DNA of 64,000 nucleotides from Algiphilus aromaticivorans DG1253 (lineage in GTDB: Bacteria; Pseudomonadota; Gammaproteobacteria; Nevskiales; Nevskiaceae), in the NCBI RefSeq assembly GCF_000733765.1, contig NZ_JPOG01000001.1:1798001-1862000 (forward strand), written 5' to 3'. Shown piece after piece: positions 39,445-48,671 of this stretch. The translations under genes were made by a program, and so were the position numbers. The notes beneath the pieces were generated by a model. It did no database searches, was not told the DNA's origin, and saw only the letters and a list, made by a program, of their open reading frames with translations. The stretch's first letter is position 1; each line of letters begins with the position of its first letter.

Positions 39445-39575
39445 CAACAAAGACAGAAAAGAAAAAGCCCGCACAGGGCGGGCAAAGATTCTTAACTGTT
39501 TTTAACCAGGTCTCCTCCAGAAAGACCCTAGTGTCTTTCTCGCACTTGGCCCCCTGCTTGCAGGGGGCTTTTTTT
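39445..39575 (+). ncRNA. Unassigned small RNA with anti-Shine-Dalgarno segment
   Basis: The predicted transcript runs about 130 nt from the promoter at 39410-39438 to a strong terminator. In order it has a purine-rich A/G stretch (39446-39467), hairpin GCCCGC/GCGGGC (39467-39483), a single-stranded TCTCCTCC (39511-39518) complementary to ribosome-binding sites, an 8-bp hairpin AGAAAGAC/GTCTTTCT (39519-39540), and the terminator stem. A competing hairpin GGTCT/AGACC would put CCTCC in a loop. There is no ATG inside. No known RNA family was recognised. It lies between the rne operon and the convergent pnp. Confidence 0.7.
39549..39575 (+). terminator. Intrinsic terminator of small RNA
   Basis: GCCCCCTG (39549-39556) and CAGGGGGC (39561-39568) pair perfectly around CTTG and are followed by seven T residues, a textbook strong terminator. 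Confidence 0.9.
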
Positions 39576-39651
39576 ATTTGCTTTACCGCTATTTATGCCT
39601 CAATTGGGAGCCCTACGCAAGCGTAGGAAGCACTTGGGGGCTAAAAGTGGT

Positions 39652-39682
39652 GCGGTGGCGCCCCATCATGGGGCGCCACCGC
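39652..39682. terminator. Very stable perfect hairpin after pnp
   Basis: GCGGTGGCGCCCCAT (39652-39666) is exactly repeated inverted at 39668-39682 around one base, giving a stem of at least 13 bp. It lies 17 bases beyond the pnp stop. Neither strand has a long T run. It could block exonucleases or end both the pnp transcript and read-through from the small RNA. A smaller CCTACGC/GCGTAGG hairpin is at 39612-39627. Confidence 0.5.
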
Positions 39683-39698
39683 TACCGCTAGGGCCTTT

Positions 39699-41807
39699 TC
39701 AGGCCTCCGTGTCGGCGGCCAGCGCCTTCATCGACAGGCGAATGCGCCCCTGCTTGTCTACTTCCAGCACCTTGACGCGCACCACATCGCCTTCCTTGAG
39801 CACGTCGGAAACGTTCTCGACGCGCTCCTCGGCGATCTGGGAAATATGCACAAGGCCATCCTTGCCGGGCAGAATCGTGACGAAGGCACCGAAATCCATG
39901 ATGCGCGCCACCTTGCCCTCGTAGACATCGCCGGCCTCGACCTCGCGGGTCAGCGCCTGGATGCGCGCAATGGCATCATCGGTGGCCTGCTTGTCCACGG
40001 CCGAGATACGGATCACGCCATCGTCGTCGATGTCGATTGCCGCGCCCGTCTCCTTGGTCAGCGCCTGAATGGTCGCCCCACCCTTGCCGATGACGTCGCG
40101 GATCTTGTCCGGATTGATCTTCAGCGTGGTGATGCGCGGCGCCCACTCACTCATCTCGCCACGCGGCGCCGACAGCACCTTGTTCATCTCGCCGAGGATG
40201 TGCATGCGAGCGGTGTGCGCCTGATCCAGCGCCTCGCGCATGATCTCGCCGGTGATGCCGTTGATCTTGATGTCCATCTGCAGAGCCGTGACGCCCTCGG
40301 CAGTGCCGGCCACCTTGAAGTCCATGTCGCCGAGGTGATCCTCGTCGCCGAGGATATCGGTGAGCACGGCGTGGCGGTCGCCTTCCTTGATCAATCCCAT
40401 CGCCACACCGGCGACCGGTGCCTTGATGGGCACACCGGCGTCCATCAGCGACAGGCAGCCGCCGCAGACCGTCGCCATCGAGGAGGAGCCGTTGGACTCG
40501 GTAACCTCGGAGACGATACGGACGACGTAGGGGAAATCCTTCTCCAGATCCGGCATGACGGCTGCCAGCGCGCGCTTCGCCAGTCGACCGTGGCCGACTT
40601 CGCGCCGCTTGGTGCCAATACGACCGGTCTCGCCCACGCAGTAGGGCGGGAAGTTGTAATGGAGGAGGAAGCTGTCCTTGTAGGTCTGGTCGATGGCATC
40701 GATGAGCTGCGCATCGCGCGCCGTGCCCAGCGTGGTAATTGCCACGACCTGCGTCTCGCCGCGCGTGAAGATGGCCGAGCCATGCGTGCGCGGCAGAGCC
40801 TTCGCCTCGATATCGATAGGCCGCACGGTCTTGGTGTCGCGCCCATCGATACGGGGGTGGCCGTCGATAATGCGATTGCGCACGATCTCGGCTTCGAGGT
40901 CGTGTAGCGCCTCACCCACCTGACGCTCGGAAAACTGCGGTTCATCACCGGCACAGAGCGCCTGCTTGGCCTCACCACGGATCGCGTCGAGCCGGTCGCG
41001 GCGCTCGATCTTGTCGGTAATGGCAAAGGCTTCGGTGACCTTGGTGCCAGCCTCGGCGCGCACGGCGTCCAGCACCGCGGTGCTGTCGGTAGCGGGCTGC
41101 CAGTCCCAGCGCGGCGCGCCAGCCTCGGCGGCGAGCTCGTTGATCGCCTGAATCGCCACCTGCATCTGCTCGTGGCCGAAGAGAACGGCGCCGAGCATGA
41201 CCTCCTCGGACAGGCTCTTGGCCTCGGACTCCACCATCAGCACGGCCTGCTCGGTGCCGGCTACCACCAGATCGAGCTCCGAGGACTCCAGCTCGGTGGC
41301 AGATGGGTTGAGCAGGTAGTTGCCGTCGGCATAACCGACGCGCACGGCGCCGATCGGGCCGTCGAAGGGCACACCGGCCACTGCGACCGCTGCCGATGCG
41401 CCGATCAGGGCCGGAATGTCGCCGTCCACGTCAGGATTCAGCGACAGCACCGTGGCGACGATCTGCACCTCGTTCATGAAACCGTCGGGGAACAGCGGAC
41501 GCAGCGGGCGATCGATCAGCCGGCAGGTCAGCGTTTCCTTTTCGGTGGGTCGGCCCTCGCGGCGGAAGAAGCTGCCGGGAATCCGGCCGCCGGCGTAGGA
41601 GCGCTCCTGGTAGTCGACCGTCAGCGGGAAGAAGGCCTGGTCCGGGCGGGCATCCCGCTTGGCGACGACGGTGACGAGAACGACCGTATCGTCCATCGTC
41701 ACCTTGACTGCGCCGCTGGCCTGGCGCGCCATGGCGCCGGTCTCGAGAGTGACGGTGCGACCGCCGAATGTGAATGTCTTGCTTACGCGCGTGTCATTCG
41801 GTGACAT
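39699..41807 (-). CDS. pnp: Polyribonucleotide nucleotidyltransferase (PNPase)
   Basis: The 702-residue phosphorolytic 3'-5' exoribonuclease is a degradosome component. Two RNase PH domains ([47 protein letters not shown]) are followed by KH ([18 protein letters not shown]) and S1 ([14 protein letters not shown]) domains. ATG 41807 has AGGAAG upstream. It follows rpsO in the conserved order. Both main degradosome enzymes, RNase E and PNPase, are within 5 kb and convergent. Confidence 0.97.
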   Translation of the reverse strand: MSPNDTRVSKTFTFGGRTVTLETGAMARQASGAVKVTMDDTVVLVTVVAKRDARPDQAFFPLTVDYQERSYAGGRIPGSFFRREGRPTEKETLTCRLIDRPLRPLFPDGFMNEVQIVATVLSLNPDVDGDIPALIGASAAVAVAGVPFDGPIGAVRVGYADGNYLLNPSATELESSELDLVVAGTEQAVLMVESEAKSLSEEVMLGAVLFGHEQMQVAIQAINELAAEAGAPRWDWQPATDSTAVLDAVRAEAGTKVTEAFAITDKIERRDRLDAIRGEAKQALCAGDEPQFSERQVGEALHDLEAEIVRNRIIDGHPRIDGRDTKTVRPIDIEAKALPRTHGSAIFTRGETQVVAITTLGTARDAQLIDAIDQTYKDSFLLHYNFPPYCVGETGRIGTKRREVGHGRLAKRALAAVMPDLEKDFPYVVRIVSEVTESNGSSSMATVCGGCLSLMDAGVPIKAPVAGVAMGLIKEGDRHAVLTDILGDEDHLGDMDFKVAGTAEGVTALQMDIKINGITGEIMREALDQAHTARMHILGEMNKVLSAPRGEMSEWAPRITTLKINPDKIRDVIGKGGATIQALTKETGAAIDIDDDGVIRISAVDKQATDDAIARIQALTREVEAGDVYEGKVARIMDFGAFVTILPGKDGLVHISQIAEERVENVSDVLKEGDVVRVKVLEVDKQGRIRLSMKALAADTEA

Positions 41808-41839
41808 GAACTTCCTCGACTACCTGGAAAAAGAGACGC

Positions 41840-42109
41840 CTAGCGGCGCAGACCGAGCTCGGAGATGAGCTTCTGGTAGCGGCCGACGTCCTTTCGCTTC
41901 AGATAGTCGAGCAGCTTGCGGCGCTGATTGACCATCTTCAGCAGTCCGCGACGGGAATGATGGTCCTTCTTGTTGTTCTCGAAGTGCGGGCCGAGCGTCT
42001 TGATGCGCTCGGAAAGCAGGGCAACCTGCACCTCGGGCGAACCGGTGTCGTTGGGCTCGCGCTTGAACTTCTCTACGACAGCACGCTTCGCTTCAGCATC
42101 AAGGGACAT
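41840..42109 (-). CDS. rpsO: 30S ribosomal protein S15
   Basis: The 89-residue protein has [38 protein letters not shown] and ISELGLRR, diagnostic for S15, a primary 16S-binding protein. ATG 42109 follows GGAG; the upstream in-frame start at 42124 overlaps the leader. A promoter with TACAAT lies about 45 bases upstream. Confidence 0.97.
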   Translation of the reverse strand: MSLDAEAKRAVVEKFKREPNDTGSPEVQVALLSERIKTLGPHFENNKKDHHSRRGLLKMVNQRRKLLDYLKRKDVGRYQKLISELGLRR

Positions 42110-42153
42110 ATACCACTCCAACAATTAAATGATTTCTGCCTCGGTAGCCTGAC

Positions 42154-42183
42154 ATTGTAGCCGGCTCCGCGGTCGTGGAACAA
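42154..42183 (-). promoter_or_regulatory. Promoter of rpsO-pnp
   Basis: On the minus strand TTGTTC (42183-42178) and TACAAT (42159-42154) are 18 bases apart in the truB-rpsO gap, where E. coli has the rpsO promoter. The leader would be about 38 bases. Confidence 0.5.
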
Positions 42184-42195
42184 GATGCCGGCGCG

Positions 42196-43122
42196 TCAGG
42201 CCGGCGCGGGAACCTGCATCATGCGGCGGGGAGCGACCATTCCGTCGGCGTTGATCTCGCCAAGGGCGATGAGCGCGCCACCGGGACCATAAATCGCTAC
42301 CCGGCCGTCGGCAGGCGCAGCGGCTACGCGGACGGCTTCGCCGCGCGCCAGATAGAAGGCGCGAGCGGCATCCAGCTCCACCGCGGGCCAATCCTGCAGC
42401 CCGGTCGAAGGCGGCAGCAACAGTGCATCCAGCGCTTCCCGCCCCTGCTCGGCCGCGGCCTCGATCTCCTCGATGCTACGCATACCTTCGGGGGGAAAGG
42501 GGGCGAGCCAGTCGCGGTGCAACGCAGCCACATGCCCGAGTGATCCCGCAGCTTCGGCGATGTCCTCGGCGAGGGTTCGGACATAGGTGCCCTTGGAACA
42601 GCGCACGCGCAGCCGGAAGGTGTCCCCGCTCACCTTGTCAACGTGCAGCTCGTGGATGCTAATGCGCCGCGGCTTGCGCTCAACCTCACCGCCGCTGCGC
42701 GCGATCTCGTAGAGACGCCGCCCCTGGTGATGCACGGCGGAATGCATGGGCGGGATCTGGTCGATCTCTCCCTTGAAGCGCTCGGCCGCCGCCTGCAGGG
42801 CCTGCAGGTCGGGCCGTACATCGCTCGTCGCCACGACCTCGCCCTCGGCATCACCACTGCTGGTGCGCGTTCCGACCGCCACGGTCACCGTGTAGTGCTT
42901 GTCAGCATCGAGCAGGTAGTGGCTGAGCTTGGTGCAGGGCCCGAAACAGACCGGCAGCATGCCGGTCGCCAGCGGATCAAGGCTGCCGGTATGCCCGGCC
43001 TTGGCGGCGCCGTAGAGATGGCGCACGCGCTGCAGAACCTGGTTGGAGCTGGCGCCCACCGGCTTGTCGAGCAGCAGGATGCCGTTGACGTCGCGCATCC
43101 AGGCCTTGCGGCGTCGGCTCAC
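42196..43122 (-). CDS. truB: tRNA pseudouridine-55 synthase
   Basis: The 308-residue enzyme forms pseudouridine 55 in the T arm of tRNAs. GILLLDKPVGASSNQVL and GHTGSLDPLATGMLP, with catalytic Asp at about residue 49, are definitive, and CSKGTYVRTLAEDI follows. The C-terminal PUA-like part is present. GTG 43122 overlaps the rbfA stop as GTGA. Confidence 0.96.
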   Translation of the reverse strand: MSRRRKAWMRDVNGILLLDKPVGASSNQVLQRVRHLYGAAKAGHTGSLDPLATGMLPVCFGPCTKLSHYLLDADKHYTVTVAVGTRTSSGDAEGEVVATSDVRPDLQALQAAAERFKGEIDQIPPMHSAVHHQGRRLYEIARSGGEVERKPRRISIHELHVDKVSGDTFRLRVRCSKGTYVRTLAEDIAEAAGSLGHVAALHRDWLAPFPPEGMRSIEEIEAAAEQGREALDALLLPPSTGLQDWPAVELDAARAFYLARGEAVRVAAAPADGRVAIYGPGGALIALGEINADGMVAPRRMMQVPAPA

Positions 43123-43490
43123 GAACCCTCCCCGTCCGAATCGCGGGCACGCGCCTGCCGGATCAGACGGTTGATGGAATCGACCTCGTCCGGAAGCTCG
43201 TCGGCGAGAAAGCGCAGCTCTGGCACGCGCCGCAGCTTGAGCCGCTTGCCCAGCCAGCCTCGCAGGCGGCCGCTGCGCCGCCCAAGCTCGGCCACCGACT
43301 CGTCCAGCGGTTTGCCGAGCCGGCCGACGAAGACCCGCGCATTGCGCATATCCGGCGAAAGATCAACGCTCGTGATCGTCACCCCCTCGAAGCAGGGGTC
43401 CGAAAAATGCTCGCGGATCAGCTCGTCCAGCTCACGCTGGAGCTGCACGGCGACGCGCGATGCACGGGGATACTCACGATGGGTGGACAC
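43119..43490 (-). CDS. rbfA: Ribosome-binding factor A
   Basis: The 123-residue KH-type protein binds immature 30S subunits. RVAVQLQRELDELIREHF at the start, VTITSVDLSPDMRNARVFV in the middle and KRVPELRF-like LRRVPELRFLADEL fit the family. It lies 32 bases after infB and is coupled to truB. Confidence 0.95.
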   Translation of the reverse strand: MSTHREYPRASRVAVQLQRELDELIREHFSDPCFEGVTITSVDLSPDMRNARVFVGRLGKPLDESVAELGRRSGRLRGWLGKRLKLRRVPELRFLADELPDEVDSINRLIRQARARDSDGEGS

Positions 43491-43522
43491 GACGCGCTCC
43501 TGCCGAGGCGCGACCGGCGCAA

Positions 43523-46300
43523 TCAGCGCCGGCCGCCACCTGCTTCAGCCTCGGTCTTGACCTGACGACGCACTTCCTCGCGCTCGTAGCACTCGATCTG
43601 GTCGCGGGCCTTGACGTCGTTGTAGTTCTTGACGGCGATACCACACTCGGTACCCGCCTCGACCTTCTGCACATCGTCCTTGTGACGACGCAGCGACTCC
43701 AGCTCGCCCTCGAAGATGACGACCTGATCGCGCAACACGCGGATCGGCAGACCACGGCGCACTTCGCCGTCGACGATAAGACAACCGGCGACCTGGCCGA
43801 AGTTCGAAGCCCGGAAGACCTCGCGCACCTCGGCGGTGCCCACGATCTTCTCGCGCATCTCGGTGCCGAGCAGCCCGGAGATCGCGTCCGTAACGTCGTC
43901 GATGACGTCATAGATGATCGAGTAGTAGCGCACGTCCACGCCGGTGGCCTGGATGCGCTGGCGAGCCTTGCCGTCGGCGCGGGTGTTGAAGCCGATGATG
44001 ATCGCCTCCGACGCCAATGCCAGATCGACATCGGATTCGGAGATGCCACCCACCGCGGAGGCAACGATGTTCACCTTGACCTCTTCCGAGGGGATCTTGG
44101 TGAGCGCCTCCGACAGCGCCTCGATCGAGCCCTGGACGTCGCCACGGATCATGATGTTGAGCTGCTTGCGCTCCTCGCTGCCCATCTGCTCGAAGGCGCG
44201 GTCGAGACGAACGGCCTGCGACTGAGCGAGCTTCTGCTCGCGCAGCTTCTTCTCGCGCAGATCGGCGAGCTCGCGCGCGGCGCGCTCGTCGGTGACGGCC
44301 ATGACTTCCTCGCCTGCGTCGGGCGCGCCCGACAGGCCGAGAATCTGCACCGGGGTGCTGGGACCAGCCTCCTTGCAAGGCTTACCGGCGTCATTGAACA
44401 TCGCACGCACGCGTCCGAAGAAGGGGCCGGCGATGACGACGTCCCCCTGGCGCAGCGTACCGCTGCGCACCAGCACGGTGGCCGTCGGCCCGCGACCCTT
44501 CTCGACGCTCGACTCGACGATGGCGCCGCGTGCTGTGTCATCGATCACGGCCTTCAGCTCGAGCAGCTCGGCCTGCAGCACGACGGCGTCGAGCAGCTCC
44601 TCGATGCCTTCGCCGGTCTGCGAGGACAGTTCGACGCACTGCACGTCGCCGCCCCACTGCTCGACCACGACCTCTTCCTTGGTCAGCTCCGAGCGAATGC
44701 GCTCCGGATCGGCCTCTTCCTTGTCGATCTTGGTGATCGCCACGATCATCGGCACACCAGCGGCGCGTGCATGCTGAATGGCCTCGCGCGTCTGCGGCAT
44801 GACGCCGTCGTCGGCGGCAATGATCAGGATCACGATATCCGTGACCTGGGCGCCGCGCGCACGCATGCGGGTAAAGGCAGCGTGGCCAGGTGTATCGAGG
44901 AAGGTGATCTCGCCGCGCTGGTTGGCCACCTTGTAGGCACCGATGTGCTGCGTGATGCCGCCGGCCTCACCGGAGGCGACGCGCGACTTGCGAACGTAGT
45001 CCAGCAGTGAAGTCTTACCGTGGTCAACGTGCCCCATGACCGTGACGATGGGCGCGCGCGACGTCGCGTTCTCGTCTTCCTCATCGGCCTTGCCGGTGGC
45101 AGCCTCAAGCAGCGCCGCTTCCTCGGCCTCTTCAGAGACCACGCGCGGACGGTGCCCCATTTCCTCGACCACGAGCACGGCCGTGTCCTGGTCCAGGGTC
45201 TGATTGATCGTCGCCATGACGCCAAGACGCATCAGCGTCTTGATCAACTCGCCGGTCTTGACGGCCATGGCTGCAGCCAGATCACCGACAGTGATCGACT
45301 CCGGAATATCCACATCGCGGACGACCGGCGCAGTCGGCTTCTCGAAGCCGTGGCGGTTGTCTACCTGCACGCGGGCGCGGCGGCCGCCACCGCTCTTCTT
45401 GTTGTCGCGGCGGCCGGACTTCCCGGCCTTGATGTGCAGCTCCTTGCGCGCCTTGTCGCCGCGCCCCGGATCAGCGCGTCCGGGCGCCGCGGGGCGCGCC
45501 GGCGTCGGCGGCGCCTCGGCGGGCTGCTCGCGCTTCATCTCGGCAGCCCGACGCAGATTCTCGGCAGCGCGCGAGCGCGACGCCATGGCGGCGCGGCGCG
45601 CCGGATCCATGGCTTCTTCGGCAGGCGAAGCCGGTTCGGCGGCAGTTTCCGTGGGCTCCGCAGCATCGGGCGTCTCGCCTGCGTCGTCGGCAACCGCATC
45701 GACAGCCTCTTCGGCGCCCGCGTCTTCAACAGGCTCCGGCGCCTCGGTGGCTTCAGCGGACGGCTCTTCGGCCTGTTCCTGTTCGTTCTGCTCGGTCTCC
45801 GCGTGTGATTGGGCCTCAGCCTCCTGGCGTTCAGCTTCGCGCGCTTCTTCGGCGGCTTCCTCCTCGACGCGCGCCTTTTCGGCAGCTTCTGCCGCCTCGG
45901 CTTCTTCGCGTTGGCGCTCGGCTTCAGCCTCAGCCTCGCGTGCCTGTTCCTGCTCCTGCTCAGCCGCCTGCTGTTCAGCCTCGCTGGCCGGCTTCTCGAA
46001 AGTGCGCCGCTTGCGCACCTCCACGCTCACCGTTCGGCTGGGGGCGCCGCGGCCACCACCGAGCTTGAGCTCAGTAGTTGTCTTGCGCTTCAGGCCGATG
46101 CGACCGGAGCCACTGGCCGCGGCGCTAGCACTGCCTCCGCGCTTGGAGCGGATGTGTTGCAGCAACGCCGTCTTGTCGGCGTCGGAGAGCGTGGAATCTT
46201 CGTTTTCCACGCTGACACCAGCCTCCCGCAGCTGCGTGAGCAGCGCATCGACGGGGATCTTCACTTCCGTGGCGAAATCTCGAACGGTTACCGATGGCAT
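43523..46300 (-). CDS. infB: Translation initiation factor IF-2
   Basis: The 925-residue GTPase positions initiator tRNA on the 30S subunit. The first 50 residues are an IF2_N domain. An Ala/Glu/Arg-rich, probably coiled or disordered segment reaches about residue 290. The G domain starts with GHVDHGKTS near residue 420, followed by DTPGHAAF. The G4 motif is TKID instead of NKID. Domains II-IV follow, ending [20 protein letters not shown]-like sequence. The nusA-infB gap contains a 10-bp hairpin. Confidence 0.96.
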   Translation of the reverse strand: MPSVTVRDFATEVKIPVDALLTQLREAGVSVENEDSTLSDADKTALLQHIRSKRGGSASAAASGSGRIGLKRKTTTELKLGGGRGAPSRTVSVEVRKRRTFEKPASEAEQQAAEQEQEQAREAEAEAERQREEAEAAEAAEKARVEEEAAEEAREAERQEAEAQSHAETEQNEQEQAEEPSAEATEAPEPVEDAGAEEAVDAVADDAGETPDAAEPTETAAEPASPAEEAMDPARRAAMASRSRAAENLRRAAEMKREQPAEAPPTPARPAAPGRADPGRGDKARKELHIKAGKSGRRDNKKSGGGRRARVQVDNRHGFEKPTAPVVRDVDIPESITVGDLAAAMAVKTGELIKTLMRLGVMATINQTLDQDTAVLVVEEMGHRPRVVSEEAEEAALLEAATGKADEEDENATSRAPIVTVMGHVDHGKTSLLDYVRKSRVASGEAGGITQHIGAYKVANQRGEITFLDTPGHAAFTRMRARGAQVTDIVILIIAADDGVMPQTREAIQHARAAGVPMIVAITKIDKEEADPERIRSELTKEEVVVEQWGGDVQCVELSSQTGEGIEELLDAVVLQAELLELKAVIDDTARGAIVESSVEKGRGPTATVLVRSGTLRQGDVVIAGPFFGRVRAMFNDAGKPCKEAGPSTPVQILGLSGAPDAGEEVMAVTDERAARELADLREKKLREQKLAQSQAVRLDRAFEQMGSEERKQLNIMIRGDVQGSIEALSEALTKIPSEEVKVNIVASAVGGISESDVDLALASEAIIIGFNTRADGKARQRIQATGVDVRYYSIIYDVIDDVTDAISGLLGTEMREKIVGTAEVREVFRASNFGQVAGCLIVDGEVRRGLPIRVLRDQVVIFEGELESLRRHKDDVQKVEAGTECGIAVKNYNDVKARDQIECYEREEVRRQVKTEAEAGGGRR

Positions 46301-46341
46301 GTCGTGTCAGCGTGTCCTGATGCAAATGGGGGCGCGGGCTG

Positions 46342-46365
46342 GCGCGACGCCGGGAGGCGTCGCGC
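46342..46365 (-). terminator. Hairpin between nusA and infB
   Basis: GCGCGACGCC (46342-46351) pairs perfectly with GGCGTCGCGC (46356-46365) around GGGA. There is no T run, so it is more likely a processing or pausing site than a full terminator inside this operon. Confidence 0.4.
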
Positions 46366-46371
46366 ATGGCC

Positions 46372-47856
46372 TCACTCGGCGAACCAGTGGGCGCGCGCGG
46401 CCATGATTATTTCTCCGGCGGCATCCTCTTCGATACCGATGAGCTCCGCCAGTTCGTCGCTGCCGAGGTCGGCAAGGTCGTCGCGCGTGCGGACACCCTT
46501 GTCGGCCAGCGCCGTGGCCAATTCCTGGGTCATCCCCTCGACCTCGTAGAGATCTTCGTCGGGGCCGTCACCGCCGGCGATGGCCCGCGCCAGCAGCGCA
46601 TCGCGCGCTCGGGTCCGCAGCTCCTCGACGATAGACTCGTCGAATTCCTCGATAGCCATGAGCTCCTGTTCCGGCACATAAGCGACCTCGTCGAGGGTGG
46701 TGAAGCCTTCCTGCACGAGAATATCGGCAACCTCCTCGTCGACGCCCAGCGATTCCATGAAGTTATTGCGGACCGCGGTATTCTCTTCCTCGGTCTTGGC
46801 CTGGGCCTGTTCGCCGGTCATGACGTTGAGCGTCCAGCCGGTGAGCTCGGAAGCCAGGCGGACGTTCTGCCCGCCGCGGCCAATGGCCTGCGCCAGCTTC
46901 TCTTCGTCCACCGCGATGATCATCGAGTGCGCATCCTCGTCGACGACGATGGATTCCACCTCGGCCGGAGCCATCGCGTTGATCACGAACTGGGCGACAT
47001 TCTCGTCCCAGGGCACGATGTCGATGCGCTCTCCCGCCAGCTCGTTGGAAACGCTCTGCACTCGCGAACCGCGCATGCCGACACAGGCGCCGACCGGGTC
47101 GATGCGACGATCCTTGGCCTGCACGGCGATCTTGGCGCGCAGCCCGGGGTCGCGTGCGGCGCCGCGCAGCTCGATCAGCCCTTGCGCAATCTCCGGCACT
47201 TCGAGCTTGAAGAGCTCGATCAGGAACTCAGGCATGGTGCGCGACAGGAAAAGCTGCGGGCCGCGCGGCTGCGGACCGACCTCATAGAGGTACCCGCGCA
47301 CGCGGTCACCGATGCGCAGCGGCTCGCGCGGAATCAGGTGATCGCGCGGGATGATCGCCTCGGTGATGCCACCGAGGTCGACGATGACCGCCCCGCGCTC
47401 CATGCGCTTGACGATGCCGGTGATCAGCTCGCCAATACGGTCCTCGTATGCCTCCACGACCTGCGCACGCTCGGCTTCGCGCACCTTCTGCACGATGACC
47501 TGCTTGGCGGCCTGGGCAGCGATGCGACCGAACTCCTCATTCTCGAGCTGCTGCTCGACATAGTCGCCAACGGCGATATCCGGGTTCTGATCGGCCGCTC
47601 GCGAATAGAGGATCTGGCGCACCGGTGACTCGAACTCCGGATCTTCGTCGTCGAGGACCTGCCAGCGCCGAAAGGTCTCGTACTCGCCGGTGCCCCGATC
47701 GATGGTGACGCGCACATCGATGTCGTCACTAAAGCGCTTCTTCGTCGCCGACGCGAGCGCGGCCTCGATGGCCTGGAAGATGATTTCGCGCTCGACGTTC
47801 TTCTCGTTCGAGACGACGTCGACCACGGTCAGGACGTTCTTGCCGTTACTGTTCAT
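46372..47856 (-). CDS. nusA: Transcription elongation factor NusA
   Basis: The 494-residue protein modulates pausing, termination and antitermination. An N-terminal RNAP-binding domain is followed by S1 (GELITGIVKRMERGAVIVDLG), two KH domains (CVGMRGSRVQSVSNEL; AIGRGGQNVRLASELTGW) and two C-terminal acidic AR repeats, the gammaproteobacterial form. It lies 23 bases after rimP. Confidence 0.97.
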   Translation of the reverse strand: MNSNGKNVLTVVDVVSNEKNVEREIIFQAIEAALASATKKRFSDDIDVRVTIDRGTGEYETFRRWQVLDDEDPEFESPVRQILYSRAADQNPDIAVGDYVEQQLENEEFGRIAAQAAKQVIVQKVREAERAQVVEAYEDRIGELITGIVKRMERGAVIVDLGGITEAIIPRDHLIPREPLRIGDRVRGYLYEVGPQPRGPQLFLSRTMPEFLIELFKLEVPEIAQGLIELRGAARDPGLRAKIAVQAKDRRIDPVGACVGMRGSRVQSVSNELAGERIDIVPWDENVAQFVINAMAPAEVESIVVDEDAHSMIIAVDEEKLAQAIGRGGQNVRLASELTGWTLNVMTGEQAQAKTEEENTAVRNNFMESLGVDEEVADILVQEGFTTLDEVAYVPEQELMAIEEFDESIVEELRTRARDALLARAIAGGDGPDEDLYEVEGMTQELATALADKGVRTRDDLADLGSDELAELIGIEEDAAGEIIMAARAHWFAE

Positions 47857-47879
47857 TGCAGGAGCTATCGATCCGCAGT

Positions 47880-48341
47880 CTAGAAGGAGTAATGCGGCAC
47901 CAGCCGCACGATTTCGATGTCACCGAGTGGCAGCTCCAGCTCACCGTCGTCGACGGTGACCCGGACACAGCCCTGATCGTGCGCGCGCAGCACACCCTTG
48001 AATTTCTTGCGCCCCCCTTCCATGGGCTCGCGCAACCAGACGCGGACTTCTTCGCCGGCGAAACGCTCGAAATGCGCGGGCTTGGTCAGCGGCCGATCGA
48101 GTCCCGGAGAGGAGACCTCGAGATGGTAGTTCCCGGGAAGAGGGTCCTCTACGTCGAGAAGCGCGGAAACTTCGCGACTGACCTGCTCGCAGTCGTCGAC
48201 CTCAACACCACCGGGTGCGTCGATGTACAAGCGCAGCACGGAGTTGTTGCCGGTGACGAATTCAAGATGCACGAGCTCAAAGCCGGTGGCTTCCACCACC
48301 GGTTCGAGCAGCGCCACAAGCTTGTCATCCATTGCGAGCAT
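47880..48341 (-). CDS. rimP: Ribosome maturation factor RimP
   Basis: The 153-residue protein assists 30S maturation. LLEPVVEATGFELVHLEF, LEVSSPGLDRPL and the C-terminal barrel VTVDDGELELPLGDIEIVRL fit the family. ATG 48341 and ATG 48332 are both possible, giving 153 or 150 residues; neither has a good ribosome site. The longer frame to 48473 runs back through tRNA-fMet and is rejected. Confidence 0.93.
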   Translation of the reverse strand: MLAMDDKLVALLEPVVEATGFELVHLEFVTGNNSVLRLYIDAPGGVEVDDCEQVSREVSALLDVEDPLPGNYHLEVSSPGLDRPLTKPAHFERFAGEEVRVWLREPMEGGRKKFKGVLRAHDQGCVRVTVDDGELELPLGDIEIVRLVPHYSF

Positions 48342-48354
48342 GATCGTCAGGAAC

Positions 48355-48381
48355 AAAAAGGCCCCGAAAACCGGGGCCTTT
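48355..48381 (-). terminator. Intrinsic terminator between tRNA-fMet and rimP
   Basis: On the minus strand AAAGGCCCCG (48381-48372) pairs with CGGGGCCTTT (48366-48357) around a TTTT loop (48370-48367), and the right arm continues into a T run (48359-48355). It lies 15 bases past the tRNA 3' end and 14 bases before the rimP start, so it should set the ratio of tRNA to rimP-nusA-infB mRNA. Confidence 0.8.
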
Positions 48382-48395
48382 CGTAATTCGAAAGT

Positions 48396-48472
48396 TGGTA
48401 GCGGGGGCAGGATTCGAACCTGCGACCTTCGGGTTATGAGCCCGACGAGCTGCCTGACTGCTCCACCCCGCA
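48396..48472 (-). tRNA. Initiator tRNA-fMet (CAU)
   Basis: The 77-base cloverleaf includes encoded CCA. The anticodon arm is TCGGG-CTCATAA-CCCGA, with the three G:C pairs diagnostic of initiators. The acceptor is T1-GCGGGG paired with CCCCGC-T72, so positions 1 and 72 are an unpaired U-U instead of the usual C-A. It precedes rimP-nusA-infB, the same position as E. coli metY. Confidence 0.96.
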
Positions 48473-48540
48473 CCGGATCAAAACATTGTAATCGAAATGC
48501 TGCTGTCTTTGAAGCCCTCTGAGGGAGACTTCTTGTTGCC

Positions 48541-48626
48541 TGGTGCCGACGGTGAGACTCGAACTCACACGGGCCATGCCCACTACCCCCTCAAGATAGC
48601 GTGTCTACCAATTCCACCACGTCGGC
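48541..48626 (-). tRNA. tRNA-Leu (GAG)
   Basis: The 86-base class II tRNA has acceptor GCCGACG/CGTCGGC, anticodon arm CTATC-TTGAGGG-GGTAG with anticodon GAG, a long variable arm and T loop TTCGAGT, with CCA encoded. It lies between secG and tRNA-fMet, as E. coli leuU. Confidence 0.96.
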
Positions 48627-48671
48627 GAGGCCGCGCATTGTAAGCCAGCCGCGGTAGCTGGCGCCAGCCCT

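Noticed and set aside
39445-39575. A short peptide encoded by the small transcript
   Set aside because: There is no ATG in the predicted RNA, and the single GTG has no ribosome site or useful frame.
39612-39627. CCTACGC/GCGTAGG hairpin as a second terminator of the small RNA
   Set aside because: The stem is short and has no T run, and a strong terminator lies only 37 bases upstream. It may help convergent pnp transcription end, but evidence is weak.
48341-48473. N-terminal extension of rimP to GTG/ATG near 48473
   Set aside because: The extension would translate through the terminator and the initiator tRNA gene.
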